Shown here piece after piece: positions 36,626 to 46,348 of a stretch of DNA of 64,000 nt. The DNA comes from Cavenderia fasciculata (Eukaryota; Evosea; Eumycetozoa; Acytosteliales; Cavenderiaceae). The first letter of the stretch is position 1. Each line of letters begins with the position of its first letter. The DNA lies in contig NW_004457737.1 in NCBI RefSeq assembly GCF_000203815.1, forward strand, positions 1,364,001 through 1,428,000, written 5' to 3'. Both the position numbers and the translations under genes were made by a program. The notes under the pieces are model-generated. The model was not told where the DNA came from. It worked only from the letters and a program-made list of their open reading frames with translations, and did no database searches.

Positions 36626-37801
36626 TACTCTCTCCTATAAGTAGTCTATATGTTAAATCTTAATTCTAGTCTCCTCGTTTTACTATTTCTATTGAGCCTA
36701 ATGCTGATTAGGGATCCCTACTATTTCTATATAAATATTACTAAATATATATATAGAAACGAGAGAGAATGAATGAATGAATGAATGAATGAATGAGATA
36801 AATAAATAATCAATATATATTGAATAAATGATTAAAGATTTTGAAAGGGGAGAGATGTATGTATAGATAGATAGATAGTGGTGATGGTGAAGAGTGGTGT
36901 ATGAAAATAAGTGGGGTTGACCTTCGTCGCAGCTGAGGTGGTGGGGTTTGACGACAGCGATTCATTCGTCGGAACTAAAAAAAAATAAATAAAAAACCAA
37001 TATATTTGCATCGAAGTCGATTCGGATGATGAAGACGCCCAATAACAGGTCATCATCGAGTTTGCATCCAATCATTGATAAAAATTTTATACACACACCT
37101 TCATAACTTACCTACAAATAATTCTATTTTTACTATTATTTATTAAAATTTAACAATATATAACCTAACCCTTTGGTAAAGATAACAACAACAACAACAA
37201 CAACAAGTTGAAGTTTAACTTTAAAGTATGTTGTCGAGTTGATATCGGTCGGTGGTCGGTGGTTGTTGGTGGTGGTGGTGGGAGAGTACTTAAAAGTTGA
37301 AAGTAACAAGCCTTACTTTGAAGAGTTGAGTGACAGACACCAAGCAAAGCAGTTGGAGTGGTATTACAGGTTGTTTAAAAAAAAGAGAGAATGAATGAAT
37401 AAATGAATGAATGAACAGGTCTGAAGGGAGTGAAACAAAAATACATTGCTCTTTACATTTAAATTAATTACTTACCTGTGCTACTGCTGCTGCTGCTGTT
37501 ACCGGTTGCCATGTTTAACGGTCATTATTTATTATTTTATATCACGCATACATACATTGTGTGCTGGTATACACCACGACCACTACCAACACCACACCCA
37601 CTAAAACTATATTTAAAACAACACCAAAAAGATTTAAATACATTTGAATCGGTGATACCCAAATATATTTGTTTGTGTGTGTGTTTGTGTTCGAGGGTGA
37701 GCTGTACACTCAACGAGCTATAATATATAATTGTTTATTATTCATGTAAGATTTAAATCAAATCTCTTCTGTCCTGTGTCTTTTTAAATTATTTATTTAT
37801 T
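36626..37801. other. Spacer, possibly with part of an unresolved minus-strand gene
   Basis: Contains the ATPase promoter (GAAT tetranucleotide run 36770-36795) and two unusual patches. At 37476-37512 on the minus strand ATG is followed by 11 codons (ATGNSSSSSST) and a perfect GTAAGT donor, as for a first coding exon. At 36910-37076 there is a GC-richer block with open frames (for example VSYEGVCIKF, or VPTNESLSSNPTTSAATK). I could not join these into one gene with sound splice sites, so no CDS is called. GT/GGT repeats lie at 37240-37285. Confidence 0.3.
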
Positions 37802-39045
37802 TTAGTTTGAAGATTTACCATGATTGTTGTTGTTGACAATAATATTCTTTGTAAGGAATTGATTGATTAATTGACTAATTTCACGGTGATGAGTTTCAAG
37901 TGTGAAATGACCAGTTTCAAATAGATGGAAATCAAGATTCTTTAGATCACGTTTGTATGGATAGGCACCATCAGCTGGAAAGATTTCATCATTCTTTCCC
38001 CAAACAATCAACATTGGTGGCTGGTATTGTCTAAAGTAATCTTGAAACTGTGGATATTTCGATGGGTTGGTACCATAGTCAAACAAGAGTTGAGCTTGAA
38101 TCTCACCGTTACCTGGACGATCGAGGTAGTATTGGTCACTGATATATCCATCTGGTGCAACCAAACTCTTGTCCTTTTCTTGTACACCATTCAAATATTG
38201 CCATTGAGTGGTTTGAGCAGTGATCAGCCCAAGAACAAAGTCAATGTTTTCTTGTTTGGTTGGTTCGGCCCAGTACTTTTTGACGTTGGCCCAGAAAGCG
38301 TTATCTATTCCTTCATCATAGGCATTACCATTCTGGACAATGAAAGATTGTATCTTTTCAGGGTTACGGAGAGCAAGTCTATAACCAATGGGAGCACCAT
38401 AGTCAAATACATAGAGACTATACTTTTCAATAGACAAGGCATTGATAAACTTTTCAGTGACAACTGATAGGTTTTCAAAGGTGTATTCAAATTCCTTGGT
38501 TGATGGCATCGACGATTGACCATAGCCAATGTAATCGGGTGCGATTAAATGAAACTTTTCAGTCAACTTGTCATCGGCCAATAAATGACGGTACTGATGA
38601 CTCGATGATGGGAATCCATGTAATAGGATTAAAGTTGGATTCTTCTTGTCTCCGCTCTCACGATAAAAGATATTGTGGTTATCAATCTTGATTGTATTGT
38701 ATCTAATAATATTGGTTGATGACATTTTATAATGATTAATTATGATGAATGTTATTTGTGTGTTATTGTATTGTTGCTAGTGTTATTTGTTTGTTGATTG
38801 TATTTAATTGAATTGATGATATAGGATGAAGAGAGAGTTGGAACAAGTATTTATAGTTTTAGGATGATGAGATTGGAATTCCAATGATCGACGAGATTGG
38901 AATAGTCTTGACTCTTCTGTCACGGACCGCATGTTTGTGTCTATAAATGGTAGGTGTATATAATATATGTGTAGGAGTAGTAGTTTATCTTTTGATCGGT
39001 GAACCACAACTAGAATGGCTTCTAGAACCCAAGCACAAAGTTTTT
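37790..39045. repeat. Direct segmental duplication, copy 1
   Basis: About 1.26 kb containing the alpha/beta-hydrolase gene and its promoter; nearly identical to 43915-45190 in the same orientation. The coding part differs by about two single-base indels and one or two substitutions. The promoter part has a few small indels. The left edge is at a TTTATTTATTTTAG tract and the right edge is just past TAGAATGGCTTCTAGAACC. Confidence 0.95.
37802..38725 (-). CDS. Alpha/beta-hydrolase fold protein, copy 1 (intact)
   Basis: 307 residues, single exon. The alpha/beta-hydrolase oxyanion region is LLHGFPSSSHQY, followed by DYIGYGQSS; the nucleophile elbow is VFDYGAPIGYR, so the nucleophile position reads Asp in this subfamily, as in epoxide hydrolase/dehalogenase-like enzymes. 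A late acid region (IVWGKNDEIFP) and the catalytic His (TGHFTLETHH) are present. The protein resembles bacterial proteins of this subfamily closely in motif spacing; lateral acquisition in an ancestor is possible but not shown here. Substrate unknown. The only intact copy of the duplicated pair. Confidence 0.9.
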   Translation of the reverse strand: MSSTNIIRYNTIKIDNHNIFYRESGDKKNPTLILLHGFPSSSHQYRHLLADDKLTEKFHLIAPDYIGYGQSSMPSTKEFEYTFENLSVVTEKFINALSIEKYSLYVFDYGAPIGYRLALRNPEKIQSFIVQNGNAYDEGIDNAFWANVKKYWAEPTKQENIDFVLGLITAQTTQWQYLNGVQEKDKSLVAPDGYISDQYYLDRPGNGEIQAQLLFDYGTNPSKYPQFQDYFRQYQPPMLIVWGKNDEIFPADGAYPYKRDLKNLDFHLFETGHFTLETHHREISQLINQFLTKNIIVNNNNHGKSSN

Positions 39046-39057
39046 TATTTAAAAAAA

Positions 39058-39350
39058 TTACACCACAATGTAATCTATTGCATCATCTTCAATGGTTTTT
39101 AATGCTTGTCCAAATGCACTGTACCTTGATCTTAGGAATTTACCTTGCTTCAAATTAAATAAAAATAAAGAATAATTGTAAGTAAATATGTACATATCTA
39201 TCAAGAGAGTGTGATACATACCATAAATTGATGTTCATGCATATCAGAATCATAGTAGAGGTATAAATAATCACCCATTGACAACTTGATGATTAACCAC
39301 CAATCTACATCTGATTCTGTTGTCCTGTGAGTAATGAGTCTCTTTGACAT
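39058..39350 (-). CDS. Small two-exon gene, 72 residues, unknown function
   Basis: ATG at 39350, exon 1 39222-39350 (43 codons), donor GTATGT, acceptor TTTGAAG, exon 2 39058-39147 ending in TAA. The frame is kept across the splice (HEHQFM-QGKFLRSRY). The protein reads MSKRLITHRTTESDVDWW early, YLYLYYDSDMHEHQ in the middle and ends in DDAIDYIVV; no signal peptide or membrane segment. I do not recognise the family. Codon use and a consensus intron support a real gene. Its stop lies within 15 bases of the right edge of the duplicated block, so the second duplicate lacks this gene. Confidence 0.75.
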
Positions 39351-39983
39351 GATATTGGTGCTGATTCAACAACACGCGTGTTACTATTTACAAAAGATAT
39401 GTTCTAGAGTTTTTCGAGTATCTACCTTAAGGTTGATAAATCTTATTATTATATCTTTTTAAATACATAAATAAACAAATAAAATGTTGATAGTGATCAT
39501 TAGCAATAATAATTTATCAATAGTGTTGTATGAAATATATTATTGACTTGATTAAATTTAAAGATAATAATAATAGTACTATATAGATCCTTATTCCAAT
39601 TATATTATTATTGTATCTGTTTCTTCACACCCAATTAATTAATTATCTCAATGTTGATCGACGACAAAATCGAAACGACATTTTCAACGAACCCTTTGTT
39701 GGTTTTAGCCGATTTGCACCAAAATTTAGCTCATCAATGATCGCGATATACCTTTTAATCACATGATCAACGTTGTTGGTCTCTCGTTTTCACTCACTGC
39801 AACAAACATACAAGGGCTGTAACCAACACTTGTTTTAATCTCACTATTATTTATTTTTATCTATCTCTATTTATCTATCTTTAAAGGTATAACAACATCA
39901 ACAAGTTGCTTTAAAGTTTGATATTTCATAGAAACTCTAGAGAGTAGATCATCTTTATAATCATTATTCTAGTAGATTTTAAA
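39351..39983. other. Divergent promoter region, small gene / IPT-TIG gene
   Basis: 633 bases between divergently oriented genes. AT-rich with ATT runs, a less AT-rich block at 39650-39830 with CGAT-rich sequence (ATCGCGATAT), and no ORF of coding character. Presumably the shared promoter. Confidence 0.5.
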
Positions 39984-42900
39984 ATGGTTGTTAATATCAA
40001 ACTATTTTTGGCGGTTCTTTTCTACTTGGCATGTCTAAATTTAGTTTTTGCTCAGGTATGTGTATTTTTTTTTTTATTTGTACAGTATGAAACTATAGAT
40101 ATACACATATTAATTTTAAAAGATATATATATATTTATTTTATAATAGGTACAACCAACTATCACTTCAGTGGTCCAAGGATCAGGTTCTGTCATTTCCG
40201 TCATCGGTACCAACTTTGGTAGTGATTTGTCAGATATTGTAGTCTTGACCGACGGTCAACTGACCCTACCTACTGCATTCATCAATGGAGGTGTTACTTT
40301 TAGTGCTCTTCCAACCCTCAAGAACGGAATAATCAATATTCAGGTTGGTAATCTATTCTCATCCAACTTCCCACTTGTTTTGGCACCTGTCATCTTTACA
40401 GTCACACCTCCTCCATCATTGACTGGTGGTATCCTAACTATCAGTGGTCTCTATCTAAATAGCGTAGATTACCTTGGTAACCCACTCTCTGTCACCGTGC
40501 TATTGGGAGACTTGCCATGCACCAACCCAGTTGCCAAAGGATCCAGTTTAACTTGTCAATATCCAAGTGGTCTCGGCGGGACTTTGGTTAGTTTGTCTGT
40601 TACTATTGCAACCAAACAATCCAATTCTACAGTTAACTTTCCAGCTCCAGTCATTACATCGCCTGCACCTTTGACTCAAAATACAACCGATGGAACCATC
40701 ACTGTTTTCGGTAGAAACTTTGGAGTTGTACCCTCAAAGATTATATTACCAATCTCAATTGTATCTATGATATCGGTCAATGATACAACCATCATTTTTA
40801 GGATTCCCGATTCAACTGCCAATGGTCTGTTTGCTCTTACATCGTTTGGACAAACGTCAAACTCTGTTCAATTGAACCTCACCCCATTCATCAACAGTAT
40901 CATTAATGTACAAACCAAAGGGTCAACTACCACACTGACCGGTAAATACTTTATAGCAAAAAGAGCTGATCAGACGCCTACAAACACCTATTTACAAATT
41001 GATAATAGCCCGAACCTCATCTCAACACAACTTGAAATACTCTTTGCCGTGTTTAAGTTCCCTATGCCCGCCGGTACTGGAGGGAATCATTTGTTGACAT
41101 TATCAATCGACGGTCAAAATGCTACCTATCCATTCTCGTATCCAGTGCCAGGTATTACCTCAATCGTCCAACAACAAACATCTGTAACCAACCACTACAC
41201 GCAAACCATCACCATCGGTGGATATTCATTTGGCATGGTCAATGCAAATGTCCAAGTATTGTTTGCCAATCAACCAAACGTTCAGTGTGATCAAGTAGCA
41301 GTCATCACTGCAGATACTTACATCACTGCCAACCTGCCTAAATTTGTGCTCAGCGATAACATCAGACTAAACGTATCTGGTCAACTATCACCTCCAGTCT
41401 ACAAATCAATTGCACCTATTCTCAAATCAATCACTTCGGCCGACCTACAAGGTGGAGAAATCAAGATTGGTGGTCTCTACCTCAACAATATCGATGCTTT
41501 GGGAACGGCCGTTCCCATAACAGTCACATTCCCAAACAACGTTCCATGTACCAATGTTGCAAAGATTGCCGATGACCAAGATATGGGGTATATCACGTGT
41601 CAGGCTCCTCCCGGAAGTGGAACGAGTCCACTTCAAGTTGTTGTTCAGGTCGGTGCATTATCCGACACTATCAACTTTACATATGGTGCACCTGTCATCT
41701 ACTCAATTGTCGTCAGCAATGATAATAGAGCAGTGTCTATCATTGGAAAGAATTTCGGTGCATTGCAGTCGGGTGTAACGATTTATCTTGGCGTTGAAGA
41801 ACAGCCTGCATTCAATTATATCAATAGCACGTTACTAGTAATGGTCACAAACTCTTGGACTAGAAATGGACCAATCACAGTCAAACTCAATGATGGTAGA
41901 ATTTCAAATCCAGTCTCTCTTTTTTTGAAACCTCTCCTCACACTAGTTTCAAATCCTATCAAAACGACTGGTGATCAAATGTCTATTGTTGGTATCTATT
42001 TGTATCCAATTAGAATGGATGGATCAGCAACCAATGTAACCGTAGTCATTGCTGATCTTAATCAACCATGTACCAATGCAGTTGCTAATTGGGCATCCAT
42101 TACTTGTACTTCACCTCAAGGTTCTGGTGTCAATCATAGTGTTGTCGTATACATTGATGGAACACCGTCACCATCATCAGTTCCTGTATCATACATTGCA
42201 CCATCAATTAGTACTATTGTCCAACAAAGCAACAGTGATAATCTCGTCATCACTGGAACCAATCTTGGCATTGACTTTGCAAAGATTACAATCAACAATC
42301 AAATCATTGCAACAACATTAACCAGTCCAACAACACTCTCTGCTAAATTGACAGGTCCATCAAAGAATGGAAACATTAAAATAACCGTCGACGGTCAAGA
42401 CAGTAATACTCTACCTCTCAACATCAAAGCAACTGTCAACTCTATCTCATCCACCTCACCGTATGGAGGTGTTGTTGAACTAGTTGGTAAATACCTTTGG
42501 ACAACTAGATTGGATTCAAATACAACTACCATTTCAATTAGTGTTGGGGGAATACCATGTACATCACCAGTGGCCAATGGAAATGATGGAACCAAGTTGA
42601 AATGTACTCTTGGTGATTTGAGTCAATACGAATCAGATATTGATTTATCAATTGACACTGTCTCTGCATTCATGGATACCTATTACACGAGTAGTCCACC
42701 AGTTATCACATCGGTTACATCGTCGTTCTACCTAGTCGCAGGAGTTGTCACCATTGTTGGTAATGAATTCTATTCACCATCTCAAGTCTCCATTGGAGAG
42801 AGTCAGTGCAGTCAGGTTGTAGTTGTCAATGCACAAACTATTACTTGTTTATTCGATGGTGATGTCGGCAGTGTCAATTCAACTTTGGGTGTCTCTATCC

Positions 42901-43850
42901 TTTCTGGACAATCTGATACATTCACCTTTGATGGATTATTCAAATACACATGGTTGCAATGTTTGAACGCATGTTCATCACATGGAAAGTGTGTCACATC
43001 TGGTCAATGTCAATGTGACAGCGGATACACAGGAGCCGATTGTTCAATCACATACGTTCAATCATTGGTTCCAGCAATTGACGCAGAAACACCATCAGGA
43101 GGTAGATTCACAATGTTTAACAGCAGTTCCATGGAATTTTTCCTTTCACATATTCAAGAAGTTCGTCAAAACAATACTATTGTCCGTACTATTGCTCTCA
43201 CCAAATGGGACTTGTATGCACAAGATATTGGCAGCAATACAACCACCACCTACAACTCAACATCAACGAATCACAACATTCTTCTCTCAGTCGCTGAATA
43301 CTCTACACCATCGATTCAATCATATCTTGGTGATGATATTGTTATCCCATCCAACTCTGTCAAACACTTTATCACCATCGATAGATACAACTTTGAATCA
43401 ATCAACTCTTCACTACGTATCATCTACCAATTCAAATCACCATCAGAGACGGAATACAACTGCAACAATGAAACTACCAAACACCAATACGACACATCGT
43501 CATCGGCAACCACCATCAAATCATACACTATTGACACACCAGTCGGTACAATGATGGCATCATTCAGCAACCGTGTCCATATCGACGATGTCAATGCAAT
43601 GGTCTCATCAATCCAAGCAATCTCATCGGTTGATTCATCAACACAATCAACCAACGGTAACCAATACATTGCCATCCAAGTTCCATCATTTGCAGATTTT
43701 GTTGAAATCGATCCAATATTCTCAGCCACATCAAAGACTGCTCCATCAACTGATACCTGTGTTGCATCAGTATCTTCATCCTCTGCACCACCAATCTTAT
43801 TACTATCAATCATATCATCATTGATGGCCATTCTCTTCTTTTTAAACTAA
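39984..43850 (+). CDS. IPT/TIG-repeat, EGF-like surface protein (tiger/Tgr-like)
   Basis: Exon 1 39984-40055 encodes the signal peptide (MVVNIKLFLAVLFYLACLNL, VFAQ); exon 2 40149-43850 follows a GTATGT...AATAG intron in frame. Total 1257 residues. The extracellular part has roughly nine IPT/TIG-like E-set repeats, each starting with a variant of 'PxITSxxxxxxGxxxxIxGxNFG' and often containing a CTNxVA...CxxPxGxG motif. An EGF-like module follows (CSSHGKC, CQCDSGYTGADC), then a conserved C-terminal domain (FNSSSMEFF, YSTPSIQSYLGDD), a Ser-rich stretch and a hydrophobic C-terminal tail (LLLSIISSLMAILFFLN), fitting a GPI signal. Dictyostelid proteins of this build act in cell adhesion and allorecognition. 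The exact orthologue cannot be named. Flanked by the hydrolase duplicates. Confidence 0.9.
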
Positions 43851-43914
43851 AGTAAACAATAAATAAATTATTATTCTATTTATTATTCTTCATCTGTTTA
43901 AATTATTAATTGTA

Positions 43915-45190
43915 TTTATTTATTTATTTTAGTTAATTTGAAGATTTACCATGATTGTTGTTGTTGACAATAATATTCTTTGTAAGGAATTGATTGATTA
44001 ATTGACTAAATTTCACGGTGATGAGTTTCAAGTGTGAAATGACCAGTTTCAAATAGATGGAAATCAAGATTCTTTAGATCACGTTTGTATGGATAGGCAC
44101 CATCAGCTGGAAAGATTTCATCATTCTTTCCCCAAACAATCAACATTGGTGGCTGGTATTGTCTAAAGTAATCTTGAAACTGTGGATATTTCGATGGGTT
44201 GGTACCATAGTCAAACAAGAGTTGAGCTTGAATCTCACCGTTACCTGGACGATCGAGGTAGTATTGGTCACTGATATATCCATCTGGTGCAACCAAACTC
44301 TTGTCCTTTTCTTGTACACCATTCAAATATTGCCATTGAGTGGTTTGAGCAGTGATCAGCCCAAGAACAAAGTCAATGTTTTCTTGTTTGGTTGGTTCGG
44401 CCCAGTACTTTTTGACGTTGGCCCAGAAAGCGTTATCTATTCCTTCATCATAGGCATTACCATTCTGGACAATGAAAGATTGTATCTTTTCAGGGTTACG
44501 GAGAGCAAGTCTATAACCAATGGGAGCACCATAGTCAAATACATAGAGACTATACTTTTCAATAGACAAGGCATTGATAAACTTTTCAGTGACAACTGAT
44601 AGGTTTTCAAAGGTGTATTCAAATTCCTTGGTTGATGGCATCGACGATTGACCATAGCCAATGTAATCGGGTGCGATTAAATGAAACTTTTCAGTCAACT
44701 TGTCATCGGCCAATAAATGACGGTACTGATGACTCGATGATGGGAATCCCATGTAATAGGATTAAAGTTGGATTCTTCTTGTCTCCGCTCTCACGATAAA
44801 AGATATTGTGGTTATCAATCTGGATTGTATTGTATCTAATAATATTGGTTGATGACATTTTATAAAACTATCGTTGATTATGATGAATGTTATTTGTGTG
44901 TTAATGTATTGTTGCTAGTTTTATTTGTTTGTTTGTTAATTGTATTTAATTGAATTGAATTGATGATATAGGATGTATAGAGTTGGAACAAGTATTTATA
45001 GTTTTAGGTTGATGCATTAGCGGTTGATTGGAATTCCAATGATCGACTAGATTGGAATAGTCTTGACTCTTCTGTCACGGACCGCATGTTTGTGTCTATA
45101 AATGGTAGGTGTATATGCGTATAAGTAGTAGTTTATCTTTTGATCGTTGAACCACAACTAGAATGGCTTCTAGAACCAAGTTTTTTTTAA
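43915..45190. repeat. Direct segmental duplication, copy 2
   Basis: Second copy of the hydrolase block, same orientation as 37790-39045, about 6.1 kb away. It includes the promoter up to TAGAATGGCTTCTAGAACC, then diverges (CAAGTTTTTTTTAATC). High identity implies a recent event. Homologous recombination between copies would delete the surface-protein gene and the small gene. Confidence 0.95.
43933..44858 (-). pseudogene. Alpha/beta-hydrolase, copy 2 (two single-base frameshifts)
   Basis: Full-length relative of copy 1: start codon at 44858, stop at 43933, 926 bases instead of 924. Two extra bases are seen. One is near the start (CATGGGATTCCC against CATGGATTCCC at about 44749) and one near the end (GACTAAATTTCAC against GACTAATTTCAC at about 44008, plus sense). 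Between them a 248-residue open frame is otherwise identical to copy 1. One substitution near the start changes Lys to Gln. Either a young pseudogene, or an intact gene with base-call errors; the identity to copy 1 is too high to exclude the latter. Confidence 0.8.
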
Positions 45191-46348
45191 TCAAATAAAT
45201 TTTGAAAATAATTGTCCGAGATATCTGATCTACTTTGCTGTACTTATTTTCTTACCCGATAACCCTATCCTCTTCATAAATGTCAATCTTATGATCCTGT
45301 TTTTACATGATAGCTAAGATTGACAACCGTATCTATATAGTACACAATTATTATTATCTTGACGTTAAATTTATATGTACACAATTATTATCTTTCAAAT
45401 TGGGAAGTTCATCTTCCCCATGTACAACATCATCTCAACAATCGTAGGCAACACAGTATAAAAATGGAGCCATCAACCTGTGAATTGTATATCAGTCCGA
45501 ATGGAAACAAGGTTGATCCGAATGTGGTTAGCTCTCAGCGAGGGGATTACAAGATTTCACTTTAACAATAGTAATATCTTTTCAATAACTTTTATGTAGA
45601 TCGCAACATCAGTCAAGTCAATATTCAAACTGCCATCCCAACCATCAACAACAAACCAACCCACATTTATTGTAATTCCTAATGCATCAAGACCCATTAT
45701 CGAATCTTGATGTATCAGTAATTGCAATAAATGTGGAGGTGGAGGAGTAGAGGAATTCTCTCTCTCTATGATCAAAGAATAATAATCTTTAGACGTATGT
45801 ATATTAAATAAAACAAGTAATATTAATAAATAAATAGGATGTTTTTAGATTTTGAAAATATAGGTGATGAATGGATCACCACCATGTTTGATTTATTTAT
45901 TCCAGAGAGAGTGGTTAATCTTTCTTCTTCTTTTTCTTATTCTTTTTCCCTTTGTCGTCTCGTTCATCCAATCTTTATCGCGATCATTAATCCAAATACA
46001 TATTACAGTTAAATAGTTATTTTGTTGTTGTTGTTGTAAATGTATTGGATCAACAGGATGTATTGTTGTTATTAGTAGTAAAAAAAGTTGGTTGATATTG
46101 TTGTTAATTATTATTTGTTGTTAATTATTATTTGTTATTATTATTATTATTATTATGTGTCGTATTATTTAAATATTATTATTATTATTATTATTATCGG
46201 ATAACCTATGATATTGATTATTATTATAATTTTGTTTTTTGATTAGAATAGCGCAAATGATTACGAAAATTGAAACAATGATGATTATGACAGTCTTTGT
46301 AACAAACATGATAATGTCAAAATCATAGTCATCTCCGTCGATGGTGTT
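45191..46348. other. 1.2 kb spacer with a relic reading frame
   Basis: Between the duplicate and the phosphatase stop. A plus-strand open frame at 45464-45565 (MEPSTCELYISPNGNKVDPN) resembles the opening of dictyostelid repeat-rich secreted proteins but ends after 33 residues; probably a relic. The hairpin at 45661-45736 follows. From 45780 on the sequence is AT-rich with ATT and TTG microsatellites and no gene. Confidence 0.4.
45661..45736 (+). ncRNA. Candidate structured-RNA hairpin, 32-base arms
   Basis: Arm 1 (45661-45692, starting CCACATTTATTGTAATT) and arm 2 (45705-45736, ending AATTGCAATAAATGTGG) pair at 28 of 32 positions as DNA and 30 of 32 as plus-strand RNA counting two G-U pairs, leaving one C-U and one A-C mismatch. 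The loop is 12 bases. On the minus strand those two wobbles become A-C mismatches. Size and near-perfect stem resemble a small-RNA precursor; a transposon-derived fold-back is the alternative. Transcription is not shown by the sequence. Confidence 0.4.
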
